From contig KN805377.1 in NCBI GenBank assembly GCA_000818945.1, positions 173,051 through 237,050 of the forward strand: a DNA stretch of 64,000 nt, in the 5' to 3' direction. This document shows, one piece after another, positions 29,562 through 39,284 of this stretch; position 1 is the stretch's first letter, and the number at the start of each line of letters is the position of its first letter. The notes beneath the pieces are model-generated. The model saw only the letters and a program-made list of their open reading frames with translations. It had not been told where the DNA came from and searched no databases. Made by a program: the position numbers and the translations under genes. The stretch is from Schizochytrium sp. CCTCC M209059 (Eukaryota > Sar > Bigyra > Thraustochytrida > Thraustochytriidae).

Positions 29562-30558
29562 ATGGCCTCCTCACTCTTGGGCGCGACGCTGCGAGCGCTG
29601 CTTGGCCTGCTCGTGGCCGCCGCCGCCTGGGCGTACAGAACGAGTCGAGGATGTGCGGCAGCCATGTCGATCGCGTACTGGCGAATGCTTCTCTTCATGA
29701 AGCAAGCCGAGGCCGCCATGATCACCGACGAGGACGTCGCAGATACTGCGAGCGGAAAAAAGACCGACGGCAAGCGGGGCTCCAAGCTTGTCAAGCTCAA
29801 GCTAGCAAAGACCCCCGCACGCGTAGGCCTGTGCTTGGAGCGCAGCACACTCAGCGAGGGCAATGCAGATACCAGAGCACTCGAGAAACTCGCGCAAAAG
29901 TGCGCAAGCGTGATGATGTGGTTCGCGGATGCGGGTGTCCGTGAGCTCGTCGTGTTCGAGGGGTCGGGTGATATGCAGAAAGCCCTACCACGCATCACTG
30001 CACATCTAAGGCACATGCTACACGATCCAAGGGGATTGGGTTATCTCGCATTCGGTCAGCTGGCCGCGGTGCGCTCCATGCAAATCTTTGTGGGTGGAAG
30101 CGCTTCGCCCGTTGAGGTCGTTCACACTAGCAGCAACCAGGGTGAATTTGATGTAAGCGCACGCTTCTTTTCGGATGACGATGGTGCCCGCGACATGGCA
30201 CGAGTCGCGCAAGACCTCGTCGACGATGCAGAAACTCCTGTGCAAAGCATCAACGCTGGACTTTTGGACAAGCGTCTATCCTGTATCAAACACGCCACAG
30301 GTCGTCTTGACGTCGTTTTTATCTTTTCGGAACATGCATGTCTTGGCGGCTTCCCGGCATGGATTGCTCGCACGCCCGAAATTCTGTAAGTTTGTCTCTC
30401 CGACCCTTGTCGCGTTGTGTGTCTAAATCTGACGTCCTTAAATGTCACTCACATTCTTTCTCAGAACGCTCGGCCAGTCGATGCAAAGTGTACTCTACGC
30501 GTCAATTGTGCGGAGTCTGTCTCTTTACAGTCGCTCAGAGCAGCGCTGGGGGCAATAA
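29562..30558 (+). CDS. NUS1: NUS1/NgBR cis-prenyltransferase subunit (two exons)
   Basis: Exons 29562..30385 and 30465..30558, a 79-base intron with GTAAGT donor and TTCTCAG acceptor, giving 305 residues. It is the partner subunit of dehydrodolichyl diphosphate synthase at the ER membrane, needed for dolichol and hence N-glycosylation. An N-terminal hydrophobic segment (ATLRALLGLLVAAAAWAY) is the expected anchor. PARVGLCLE, CASVMMWFADAGVRELVVFE and GGFPAWIARTPEIL follow the NgBR pattern. Splicing adds MQSVLYASIVRSLSLYSR and the end RWGQ, which carries the C-terminal R-x-G motif that NgBR contributes to the shared active site. The start codon lies within the open frame of the upstream fusion gene, on the same strand. 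Confidence 0.9.
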
Positions 30559-30971
30559 GGCTGCATCGCCGTGTCGACCGGAGGCAAAAAAAGAGGCTGC
30601 ATTGTCTCATCGTTGTGGTTCCACATTATCGCGTCGCTTGGAGCCCGTCCAGACTGCAAAGTCGACGACTCTTTCTTTGTTGAGACCAGTACTTGGCCGT
30701 CACCGGGCAGGATCTTCACAGAGCGAGAGTTTTCCTGACGAAAGAATCGAATCGACAAGCGAGTGGATCGATTGCCAAGCCTAGAACCAAACAATCTCAA
30801 GTTCAATTTTTATCATTATTGAGCAAGCACATCTTGCCGGCTCACATCATCGCGTGTGTGCTTGCCTTCGTTGCATTGCATAGAATTGCATAGCATAGCA
30901 TAGCATAACATAGCATAGCATAGCATAGCAAAGCCCATCGCAGAAATAATCCACTTCAACATATCATTCAC
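30559..30971. other. Convergent 3' region with (ATAGC)n repeat
   Basis: About 410 bases between the stops of NUS1 (+) and KNL1 (-). It holds a CATAG/ATAGC pentanucleotide repeat at 30890-30932. No gene is seen. Confidence 0.5.
30890..30932. repeat. (ATAGC)n pentanucleotide repeat
   Basis: About eight units with one ATAAC variant, 40 bases from the KNL1 stop codon. Confidence 0.9.
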
Positions 30972-33900
30972 CTAAAAATTTTCGAGAATACCAGCCCAGA
31001 GGCTTGAGAGTGGAGCAAACTGCTTAGCATCGTCATTGCGTTGCACCACAGCTTGTTCCAAGTGCTGCAAGAGCTGATCATGATTACGCTCGCTGACAAG
31101 CTCAAAGCTCACCTTGCAAGCGTCCGCGTCAAGTGGATAGCTTGGGAGAATCTCAAAGGCAACCTTTACAACAGCCCCGAGTCCACCGTAGTAGATCTCG
31201 ACGGAGAACACCATGCTGCCATCGCCCCGCGCGGTGAGCTTGCACGGATAAGTCTCGCTCTGGCAAATTTGCGAGATCTCCTCCCATAAGTCATGAAGAC
31301 GACCAAATTCGACATCAAGCTCGAGCAAAGCATCCGGTACACAAGATGGCTCTGCGCCACGCAGTCGCGAGCGCAATGCGGCCACCGTGTGCGCAACGCG
31401 GGTTTTGGTGATTGTCGCCATTTTTGCCTCGACGCCCAACGAATTGAAGGCCTCTTCGACGTCAACCTGGGGTCGATCCTCAGTCTCGAGCGCATCGGGC
31501 CCGACGTGTTGCGAATGGACCTCAACGACACTTGGTTGAAGATCAAAAACGAATGTGATGAGCTCGTACGAGCCATCGACATTGTCAAGCGCCAGTTCAA
31601 CTGAAGTGCCGCTTGCGTTGTGCAGTCTCCAGATATGAAGACCTTGCGCGACATCAAGAACAGCATTTTGGCTCTCAAAGTCGACTTCAGCTTGTCGCTG
31701 CGCTTCAAGCGCCTCTAGATTGTCTTGTGCCTCCTTCAGACGAGCAGCCTGGACGTCATGGGCGCTTTGTACACGTGTAAAATCCTTGTCGGCAACGCGG
31801 ACGCGTTCTTCCAGCTCAGCAATCTCTTGTTTATACCCTCCGATGACTTCCCGCTGCTCCAAGAGGGCCTCGAGGAGCGAGTGCAGGCGCTCTGCACTAC
31901 TCACGGCTTCGCTTGCCTGCGCTCCAGCGGCTTCGAGGCGTTGCACACCCTCTTGAACAATACCAATGTCTTCACGCAAGATAGACCCATGTTCTTCGAG
32001 AGCTTGCAACGAGAGACTCAGCCCCTTGGCCTCGATATCACTCCACGACGCGCGTGCCTCGCAAAGAGCTTGCTCACGCAGAATGCGAATTGCTTTTTTG
32101 AGTCCAAGATCCAAACGACCACTCTCTGCATCGACTTGAAGTAATGAAGGCGAAGACTGCTCGAGTGTTGTCACGAGCTCAGTGATGGTCTGCTGCGCCA
32201 GGAGGGCACGGTTTCGCGACTCGTTCACGGTCCATTTCTGGCCGAACATATCTGCTTGCAAAACGCATGCGCGAGTCAACTCTTCGTCGACAACTTCCTG
32301 CGCTTCGACCTCGGGGTCATCTACGAGATCCTGCGCAGGATCCTCGGCATCTCCAAGATCTTGGTGCAGAGATTCGATTGAGAGCGGCGCCTCGCACTGC
32401 GCGAGAAAGGCCTCGAGTGACAGCCGCGTGGTGGTGGGTTTTGGCGTTGGCGGGGGGGACAGGTCCTCTTCTTGCATATCTGGTGCCGTGCCTGCGTCAT
32501 CTCGAGTCCCTTGCTCCGCAGAAAGAGGCGTTCGCGCCAGTGCGCGTCGAGGCCGAAAGGCGCTTTCAGAGGCGTTGGTGTTGTTTGCGGTTTCGGGCGT
32601 TTCAGGGGTCATATCCATTCCTGTGGTAGATTCAAGCCCTGCAGATGTTTGGGTCTTGCTTGCCGGCGATGGCGAGGGTGACGGCGAGACTGGCGCCGCC
32701 GCAGCAGCGATAGAAGCCGAATCTGTCGCTTCAACAGGCGACAGGCTCGTTTTTCTCGCACTCACGAGGGCAGGAGACTTGTTCGGTGTCACCTCACCAC
32801 GACGACGAGGAGAAGATGACGTCGATCCTGGCGAGTTCATGAAGCCATCAAGGACAGCCGCTGAATCAAATTGAAGACCTTGTTTGCCATCTCGCTCGTT
32901 CTTTTTATCGGAACCCTGAGATGATGATCCGAGCGAAGAAAAGCTAAGGCGCATGTGAGGCGATGATGCGGTGGGAGGTGCCTGGGACTCTTCAGCCATT
33001 TCCTTAGTCTCTGCGGGCGTTGCGGGCGTTGCGGGCGTTGCTGGTGTTACGGGCGAAAGCTCGGCAAGCTCCGTGAGGCTTCCGAGCTCCTTTGTTTTTT
33101 CTTCTGAAGCAGCTGGCTCTGAAACACGACGCTGATTTGGTCGCGACTCCGACTCGGGCGTCATCGCAGCCAGCTCTGAAAGATTGCCAAGATCCACGGT
33201 GCGGTCCTGTGGAGTTGCAGCAGTTCCTTTTCGTGTCGATGCATGTTTTGATCCCGACGATGCTGCTGCTAAGCGTGCCGAGGTGCGTCGTGTTCGCCGG
33301 CCCACGGCGCTTTCGTTCTCGGGAGTCATTGCAGCCAGATCCGAAAGATTGCCAAGTTCAACAGTGCGCTCTTCGGCTCCTTCGGCTGCTGATGGTGGTT
33401 GCAAGGAAGATTGTTTCAGCGCCGACGGCGGGCCGGCACTTTCCGGTGACATGCTCGCAAGCTGGGAAAGAGTGCCAAGCTCCACGGTATGTTCTTCCTT
33501 TGAAGGTGAGCTCGAAGGCGATTTAGGCCGGTGCTCATCAGCATCTTCCATCTCCACATCGCTATCAACACGGCTGTCATTGGTGCTCTGATCCAATGCG
33601 GCAAGTTCTGACAGCTGGCCCAGCTCAACCGTCCTCGCGGCTTCCTCGTCGTGGTCGTTATCGTTGTGGTTATCGTCATCACTATCCGCTTGGTGATGCG
33701 ATTTCAGAGCCTGCCTTTGCTGTCGGGCCTCACTCGCGCGGCGTCGCTGTTGAGAGCGAGTGTTTCGCGCAGGTGACGCTGCGGCAACGACGGGAGACAG
33801 TGCTGCAAGCGCGGTGAGGTCGTCGAGATCAATTGTGCGGTTGCCAGAGGATGTACCCGTCGACGTGGCCGAGGCCGCGCTTGCGTTGCTCGTTCGCCGC

Positions 33901-36107
33901 GCGACCCTGGATGATCTCCGGCTACCCCCACTGCTGTGAGCGTCGAGGACACTGTCAAAGTCGTCGAGGTCCACGGTGCGATTGGCTGCATTTCCCTCTG
34001 ACCCAGGCGTCGAAGCTGCGAGCGCGTAGAGCTCTTGAAAGTCGATTGTGTCCCCATTCGAGTTTGCAAGCGATGGATCCGGCGAGGAATTTGCGGGCGC
34101 TACTGCTCCTGGACTCTGTGCTGGCGTGTGTGGTCGCATCGCCACGGCGTCTCCCTTGCGCAAAACGTCCTCGGCCGTTTCAGGCGATGGAGGCGGTGAA
34201 CGATGGTTTTCGGCCGCCACAGCGTCGAACTTCTGCTCGAGCTCTGACTTGTCATCCTCGCTCCGCACCGAGGGGGACGGAACCTCCTCGCTGGTCTTAC
34301 GCGAACCCGCACGAAAAACGCCCATGCTCGAGCGTCTGCTTCCCCTGCTTGAGCGGCTGCGTCGGCTCCCCGCGCTCTGGATGCCCTGCTCGGCGCTGTT
34401 TCGCGATCCCTCAAAGTCGTCGTTATCATCATCCATGGCTTCGTCTTCTTCCTCCTCCTCCTCTTCCTCCTCCCAGGTGGCGAGAATCGAAGAATTTAGA
34501 GCAGTCTCACGATCTTCCTCGATAAGATCCTCGTCATCCGAGTCCACACGGTCCTCCATCTTGTAGCGCGTCCTTGCGTAATTCTTGTTAAGAGGTGTGA
34601 CGCCGCCACGTACAGGATCTTGATAGTCGAATTCTGCAGCGTCCGGAGAACCAAAGACAACGGACTTCTTCTTTTGTCTGGCCGATGTACCGCGCTTTTT
34701 CCGCGCGCTGATGCAACTCTTGAGAGGCGTCGGCCCTGGGCCAAGCTCGGCAATATTTCCGGGGGTCCGGGCTTGGGACTCGGGCCGGGGCGGCTTCTTG
34801 GCCGACGAACGTGTGCGAAGCGCGACGGGCGTGACGTCGTCATTTTCCTGTGCACGAGCACTCGACTTCGAGTCTTCTGGTGTGCTTACCTGGAAAAGTT
34901 TGTCATCGTCCTTGGCCAAGAGCTCTGCTTCGCGTCTGCCGCGTGCAGTGGCGGCATTGAGCTGCTCCTCTTCGTCTTCATCCTCGTCTTCGCTATCGGC
35001 CATTTCAAGCAGACGCTGGAGTGCGGAAGGTGAGGCTGTATTTCGCCGGTTTCCATTACGTGCAGGCGTGTCGTCATTGTCAGAGTCGTCGAATGGCGTT
35101 GATGTCCCCCTTTTGGGCTTGGCGGGTGTTCCATTCCTCGTACGGACACCCTTTTGTCCCTTGCCAGCGTGTTCATTTCCTCTGTCTCCGCCATCTTCGT
35201 CTTCATCGTCGTCATCGTCGTCATCGTCGTCTGCGCCGGCGAGAATGTTTTGGAATGCAGCGAGAGTGACCGTTCGGTTTGCTTCATCGTCATCAAGGTG
35301 GCCATCCTCGCTGTCGTCATCCTCGTCACTATTAAGGAGATCTTCCAGGTCTGCGGTGCCAGCAGAAGCTGCGCTCTTCCTTTCGCTGTGCACGGGGCGC
35401 AGAGCGTTTCGCCGCGTGTTCAGCTCGACTTCTGGGAGGGATGGCGTCGAAGCGGCAGAAATGCTGACAAAGTGATCCTCGGTGCTCGTGTCCATATCGT
35501 CACTGTCACCGTCATCATCCTCATCATCATCACCATCGCTGTCATTGACGTTATCGTCTTCCTCGACTCTTTGGGTCTCACGGTCTGCGTTATCATTCAT
35601 GCCGTGCTGCCGAATCTCTGCCTCCTCTTCATCGTCGCCAGATTCGTCCGAAGAGTCTGAGAACCGGAGCGCAGGACCCGAGCCCTGCGAGTCAGGGGAG
35701 AACTCGATGAGCTCTCCTTTGGCCCTTTTCTTTTGGTCATTTGCCTGCTTTTCGGGAGGAGTTTTCGCAATGCCCAGATCCGTGCGATGGTCGACTTGGT
35801 TGCCAAGGTTCGCCTTGCCAAGGTCGTTCTCGAGCGAGGTGCGTGCCTTTTTCCGCGCGGGACTTTTGCGACGCGGGCTGGGTGTTGGCGCGCCTCGCAT
35901 AGTCCCGACCCCTGGCTGCTGCTGCTGCTGCTGCTGCTGCTGCGGCTTTTGCATGTGCTGGTTCTCCTGCTGCTGCTTTTGCGGATCGCCGCCAAGATCG
36001 AGCTCCTGAAAGGGCTTGCGTCTCTGCTGCTGCTGCGTCGTTACAGAGTCCTTCTCCTCTTCTTGCTGCTGCTGTGGCGCCGGCGGTTGCTCCCTGGCAA
36101 CCTCCAT
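30972..36107 (-). CDS. KNL1: KNL1/Spc105-type kinetochore scaffold
   Basis: 1711 residues from the ATG at 36107 (an upstream GTG is rejected). The N-terminal two thirds are disordered and acidic. It carries about nine repeats of the form T-[VI]-[DE]-L-x2-L-x2-LA-x2-[ST]P, at Thr279, 687, 711, 758, 826, 874, 915, 970 and 1005 (clearest: RTVELGNLSDLAAMTPE and RTVDLGNLSELAAMTPE), read as degenerate MELT-type phospho-sites that would recruit BUB3-BUB1 after MPS1 phosphorylation. KSVVF (481-485) fits the PP1-docking RVxF motif, and RLSF (1053-1056) is a weaker one. RLSLEAFLAQCEAPLS (about 1210-1230) resembles the start of the Spc7 C-terminal region; a long coiled coil and an RWD-like end (about 1580-1711, LWEEISQICQ..., VFSVEIYYGGLGAVVKVAFEI) follow, expected to bind the MIS12 complex. 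Gln and Asp runs are frequent. Confidence 0.8.
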   Translation of the reverse strand: MEVAREQPPAPQQQQEEEKDSVTTQQQQRRKPFQELDLGGDPQKQQQENQHMQKPQQQQQQQQQPGVGTMRGAPTPSPRRKSPARKKARTSLENDLGKANLGNQVDHRTDLGIAKTPPEKQANDQKKRAKGELIEFSPDSQGSGPALRFSDSSDESGDDEEEAEIRQHGMNDNADRETQRVEEDDNVNDSDGDDDEDDDGDSDDMDTSTEDHFVSISAASTPSLPEVELNTRRNALRPVHSERKSAASAGTADLEDLLNSDEDDDSEDGHLDDDEANRTVTLAAFQNILAGADDDDDDDDDEDEDGGDRGNEHAGKGQKGVRTRNGTPAKPKRGTSTPFDDSDNDDTPARNGNRRNTASPSALQRLLEMADSEDEDEDEEEQLNAATARGRREAELLAKDDDKLFQVSTPEDSKSSARAQENDDVTPVALRTRSSAKKPPRPESQARTPGNIAELGPGPTPLKSCISARKKRGTSARQKKKSVVFGSPDAAEFDYQDPVRGGVTPLNKNYARTRYKMEDRVDSDDEDLIEEDRETALNSSILATWEEEEEEEEEDEAMDDDNDDFEGSRNSAEQGIQSAGSRRSRSSRGSRRSSMGVFRAGSRKTSEEVPSPSVRSEDDKSELEQKFDAVAAENHRSPPPSPETAEDVLRKGDAVAMRPHTPAQSPGAVAPANSSPDPSLANSNGDTIDFQELYALAASTPGSEGNAANRTVDLDDFDSVLDAHSSGGSRRSSRVARRTSNASAASATSTGTSSGNRTIDLDDLTALAALSPVVAAASPARNTRSQQRRRASEARQQRQALKSHHQADSDDDNHNDNDHDEEAARTVELGQLSELAALDQSTNDSRVDSDVEMEDADEHRPKSPSSSPSKEEHTVELGTLSQLASMSPESAGPPSALKQSSLQPPSAAEGAEERTVELGNLSDLAAMTPENESAVGRRTRRTSARLAAASSGSKHASTRKGTAATPQDRTVDLGNLSELAAMTPESESRPNQRRVSEPAASEEKTKELGSLTELAELSPVTPATPATPATPAETKEMAEESQAPPTASSPHMRLSFSSLGSSSQGSDKKNERDGKQGLQFDSAAVLDGFMNSPGSTSSSPRRRGEVTPNKSPALVSARKTSLSPVEATDSASIAAAAAPVSPSPSPSPASKTQTSAGLESTTGMDMTPETPETANNTNASESAFRPRRALARTPLSAEQGTRDDAGTAPDMQEEDLSPPPTPKPTTTRLSLEAFLAQCEAPLSIESLHQDLGDAEDPAQDLVDDPEVEAQEVVDEELTRACVLQADMFGQKWTVNESRNRALLAQQTITELVTTLEQSSPSLLQVDAESGRLDLGLKKAIRILREQALCEARASWSDIEAKGLSLSLQALEEHGSILREDIGIVQEGVQRLEAAGAQASEAVSSAERLHSLLEALLEQREVIGGYKQEIAELEERVRVADKDFTRVQSAHDVQAARLKEAQDNLEALEAQRQAEVDFESQNAVLDVAQGLHIWRLHNASGTSVELALDNVDGSYELITFVFDLQPSVVEVHSQHVGPDALETEDRPQVDVEEAFNSLGVEAKMATITKTRVAHTVAALRSRLRGAEPSCVPDALLELDVEFGRLHDLWEEISQICQSETYPCKLTARGDGSMVFSVEIYYGGLGAVVKVAFEILPSYPLDADACKVSFELVSERNHDQLLQHLEQAVVQRNDDAKQFAPLSSLWAGILENF

Positions 36108-36810
36108 GTCGTTCACGCTATAAGCAGGAACCCTCTCCTAGACCAGAGATCAGACCCGCACCGGACCAGACGCGAGCCGCGCGACGATCCCGCGCGAGCC
36201 TCGCAGCGATCCTCCGCTGCGCGCAGCTAGCTGGCGTCGCCCGCGCGCGGGCGGAGAGCGTCCGCCGGAGGGCCTCGCGCGCGCAGACCGGCCGCGAAAT
36301 GCGAGTTTGGGTCCCTGCCCCGCCGCCCGAAAACCGCGCAAGCTCGCCGAGACGCAGCCGCGCCAAGCAGGGGAAAAATGTAAAACGGCCGCCTTTGGGG
36401 TTGCGCAGATTATCCTTGCTTACTGCGCGGAAAGCCGTTCTATTCGAGGAGGCGTTGTCGAGGATATGCTGCGACAACGATCGCCGCGGGGTGGGGATCG
36501 AGATGCGGCCCTGTGCGTTAGAGTCCCTGGATGGATAGATAGACGGGTGCTCGCCATGTCATCAATCGTCGTCAACGTCGCCGTGGGGCACATAGTGCGG
36601 CAGAATCCGAAGGCCCTTGTGTTGTGCGGGCGGAGCGAGGCCCGCGCCCGGTCCGTGGACCCGGATCCGGTCTGGAGCGACCGCGGCGTCGGTCGGCTTC
36701 GTTCGGGCTGACAGGAAACAAACAGGGCAAGGATAGCAGAGGAGCAGTAGTTGAGTCCTACATCGTGCGGGACAATCTCCCGTCCCAGGCTGGCCACGCA
36801 CTGCTGCAGG
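36108..36810. promoter_or_regulatory. Divergent promoter between KNL1 and QSOX genes
   Basis: About 700 bases between divergent starts, GC-rich. Several ORFs cross it on both strands, none with recognisable content. The in-frame ATG at 36751 upstream of QSOX lacks a signal peptide and is not used. Confidence 0.45.
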
Positions 36811-38673
36811 ATGCAAGCGGCGCGGACGCTCCTGGCCGGCCTTGCGATCGTCGCCGCGGCAGAGGCTCTTGCGAAAAACGAGCAAGCACTTGCAGCCAAA
36901 TTGAGCAATCAAGAGGGCGGCGACCAGGAGCGGCGTCTTTTGCAGGGCAGCTCTGATGGTGAGCGTTTTGGACTTTTCATCGATGACGGATCCCCCGTGC
37001 AAGAGGTTGACGCAGCGTGGTTTGCAGATCCGAAGCGAGCAAATTTCTTGCGTGAAGAAGACGGTGTGATTGTCATCAACTTTTACAGCGCATCGTGTGG
37101 ACACTGCCAAAGCTTTGCGCCAACTTGGCGCAAGGTTGCCCAGCACGCGCAGCAGGCAAAATGCAAGACACATCTTCTTGCCATTAATTGTGACGAGTTT
37201 CGCGACACATGCTCCTTGTACAACGTGCGCTCAGTCCCGTATCTGCTCGGATTTGCAAAGGGGAGCGTCATTCGTCGACCCGAGACGGCGCATGAAATTG
37301 AAGAGAGCATGCACGAGATCATCCGGTGGATGTCCGAAGCGGATAGGGATTTTGATCGTGCAGTCTTGCATCACAGCGAGTCTTCCGAGCCATCTGAAGA
37401 TCCAGAGAATGATGCTGATCTGGAACTGAGTGAGGAAAGTGCTGCCGCCGCAGCAGCAGCCGAGGCTGTCGACCACCTCGGAAACAGGCTCTCTGCAAAG
37501 GAAATGCTGCGACGCGACATTGCCGCAGCAGTTCGTTTTGGTCTGGAGACGGGCGTCTTCTTGGGTCGCTTCGAACTCGGAGGGGAAGAGCTGGCGGCTC
37601 TCTACGCGTGGCTGAACGTGCTTCGCGAATCCTTTCCAGGAGTGCGCGAACGCGCGCAGATGGAAAAGCTTTTTCGCAGCCTGAAAGAGCGGGAAGACAA
37701 AACGAGACATGTGCTTTCCGTCTCGGCCTTTGACACTGCGCTCGAATCGTGGGATTTTGCCGTCTACACGCCTGACCAGCGCACAAAATGGCGCGCTATT
37801 TGGTACACATGTCGTCCTGCCACTCTTCAGCACGTCGGGGTGCATGGTGGCTATCCTTGCGCGCTATGGAAGCTATTTCACGTGCTTACCGTGGCAAGCG
37901 GCGCAGGTGGCGCATCTGCTGATCGTACGCTCAACGGGATCGTGGGCTTTATTCGGTACAGCTTCTCGTGTAACGACTGCCGCAAACACTTTCTCGAGAG
38001 TAACCCAAATCCTCAGCGTGAAATTCTTCAAAGCGCTAAGCAACTGGGCATATCTCCGGCGCGCGCGCTCACGCTCTTCATCTGGTCCGAGCACAACGCT
38101 GTCTCCAAGCGTCTCAACGCAGAGGATGCTGCACTTGGCGACTATGGTAAGAGCAACAATGAGTTTTCGCTGACGCGACGGGCTCAATTCGATCGCCCGA
38201 CATTTCCCGAGGTCTACCATTGCCGTTCCTGCCGCCTCGCAGCGTCGCAGCCCAAGCTCCGGAGAGATGCTGGCGATGCTGCCTATCTTTCTTCCGCAGA
38301 GCGGTCTGTAGGGCCCAATGCTGGTTTTCGTGACCAAATCTTGTACGGTCGTAGTAGCAGCAGCAGCAGCAGCAGTAGTAGCAGCAGCAGCAGCAGCATG
38401 GCTCGCCTTGAGAATCATGCATCAGGGGATGCACCCGGGGCGCGGGATGCAAGTCGCGAGGAGCCTGTGGCGTGGGACTACGATGCAGTTTACAATTTTT
38501 TGCAGCACACATATTGTTTTCCTGACGACCCCAAGTTGCACTGCCAGGTCCAAGAGGGCCAAGGTCAACTTAGTACTTCTGCCATTGTATTCCTCGTCGT
38601 TACACTCGCCTGCGGCGTTTTTGCTTACATGCGTCAGCGGCCAGGCAAATCTCCGCTCATAAAAAAGGTGTAG
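36811..38673 (+). CDS. QSOX: Quiescin-sulfhydryl oxidase (QSOX), membrane-anchored
   Basis: 620 residues from the ATG at 36811, chosen because MQAARTLLAGLAIVAAAEALA is a good signal peptide. A thioredoxin domain (about 60-185) has the active site CGHC (Cys96-Cys99). An Erv/ALR FAD domain follows: GYPCALWKLFHVLTV, then Cys387-x2-Cys390 in SFSCNDCRKHF, the FAD-proximal disulfide, LFIWSEHNAVSKRL, and a further C-x2-C at 471-474 (CRSC). A Ser run (about 513-530) leads to one transmembrane segment at about 590-607. The enzyme makes disulfides in secretory proteins and passes electrons to oxygen. A single thioredoxin domain is as in plant and protist QSOX. It shares a promoter with KNL1. Confidence 0.93.
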   Translation: MQAARTLLAGLAIVAAAEALAKNEQALAAKLSNQEGGDQERRLLQGSSDGERFGLFIDDGSPVQEVDAAWFADPKRANFLREEDGVIVINFYSASCGHCQSFAPTWRKVAQHAQQAKCKTHLLAINCDEFRDTCSLYNVRSVPYLLGFAKGSVIRRPETAHEIEESMHEIIRWMSEADRDFDRAVLHHSESSEPSEDPENDADLELSEESAAAAAAAEAVDHLGNRLSAKEMLRRDIAAAVRFGLETGVFLGRFELGGEELAALYAWLNVLRESFPGVRERAQMEKLFRSLKEREDKTRHVLSVSAFDTALESWDFAVYTPDQRTKWRAIWYTCRPATLQHVGVHGGYPCALWKLFHVLTVASGAGGASADRTLNGIVGFIRYSFSCNDCRKHFLESNPNPQREILQSAKQLGISPARALTLFIWSEHNAVSKRLNAEDAALGDYGKSNNEFSLTRRAQFDRPTFPEVYHCRSCRLAASQPKLRRDAGDAAYLSSAERSVGPNAGFRDQILYGRSSSSSSSSSSSSSSSMARLENHASGDAPGARDASREEPVAWDYDAVYNFLQHTYCFPDDPKLHCQVQEGQGQLSTSAIVFLVVTLACGVFAYMRQRPGKSPLIKKV

Positions 38674-39284
38674 ACCCCCTAACTTCAATAATCTGATCCT
38701 GCTTCGCGGACCATACCTCGAGAACGTCTCTTTCTTTCTCTGAAGAGTTTTCCTCATCGATATACAGTCTTCTGCCAGGCCTCTTTTTCCCATCTCTCAT
38801 GCTAGTAAGCCTGATGGATTCAGGGGCATCCATATTTGCATTTACCCATGAACCAGAACTAGGCTCTCGCCGCAATCACCTCCTCGCTCGCTAACAATCA
38901 GCGCTCTTCTGCTTGCGGGCTCTCAGAAACAAGAGCTTGATCTCAGTCTGTTGATTAACCACCAACATGAATACTTGATGCTACCTTGCTACAATCTGGT
39001 GCAGCATCCTTGCATGTAGGCTAGGCCTAGGCCCTAGTAGCAGAGTCGTTCAATTCGTGTCATGGTACGTACGTAGGCCTAGGCCTAGGCCTATAGACGA
39101 GGGTCAGTCAGTCAGACCCCGACAGCGCAGCGGGCTCGGATCGACGGCCACGAAGGAAAACACGCGGAGATACACAGACACGTTCGCCGGCAGCAGCGCC
39201 TGTCGCGCGGCCGGGCCCGCCTGCTCGCTGCGAGCCCCCTTCGGCCGGCAGCGAGGACGAAGCGTCGGATTGTGAGCGTCAACC
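38674..39284. promoter_or_regulatory. Intergenic region upstream of the Sec14-like gene
   Basis: About 610 bases between two plus-strand genes. It carries two TAGGCC palindromic repeats (39016-39037 and 39073-39096). No gene is seen. Confidence 0.45.
39016..39096. repeat. TAGGCC palindromic repeats, copies 2 and 3
   Basis: GTAGGCTAGGCCTAGGCC at 39016 and GTAGGCCTAGGCCTAGGCC at 39073 onward, 57 bases apart, about 190-270 bases before the Sec14-like ATG. Confidence 0.75.

Noticed and set aside
36108..36116. KNL1 start at 36116
   Set aside because: The codon is GTG; an ATG lies three codons downstream at 36107.
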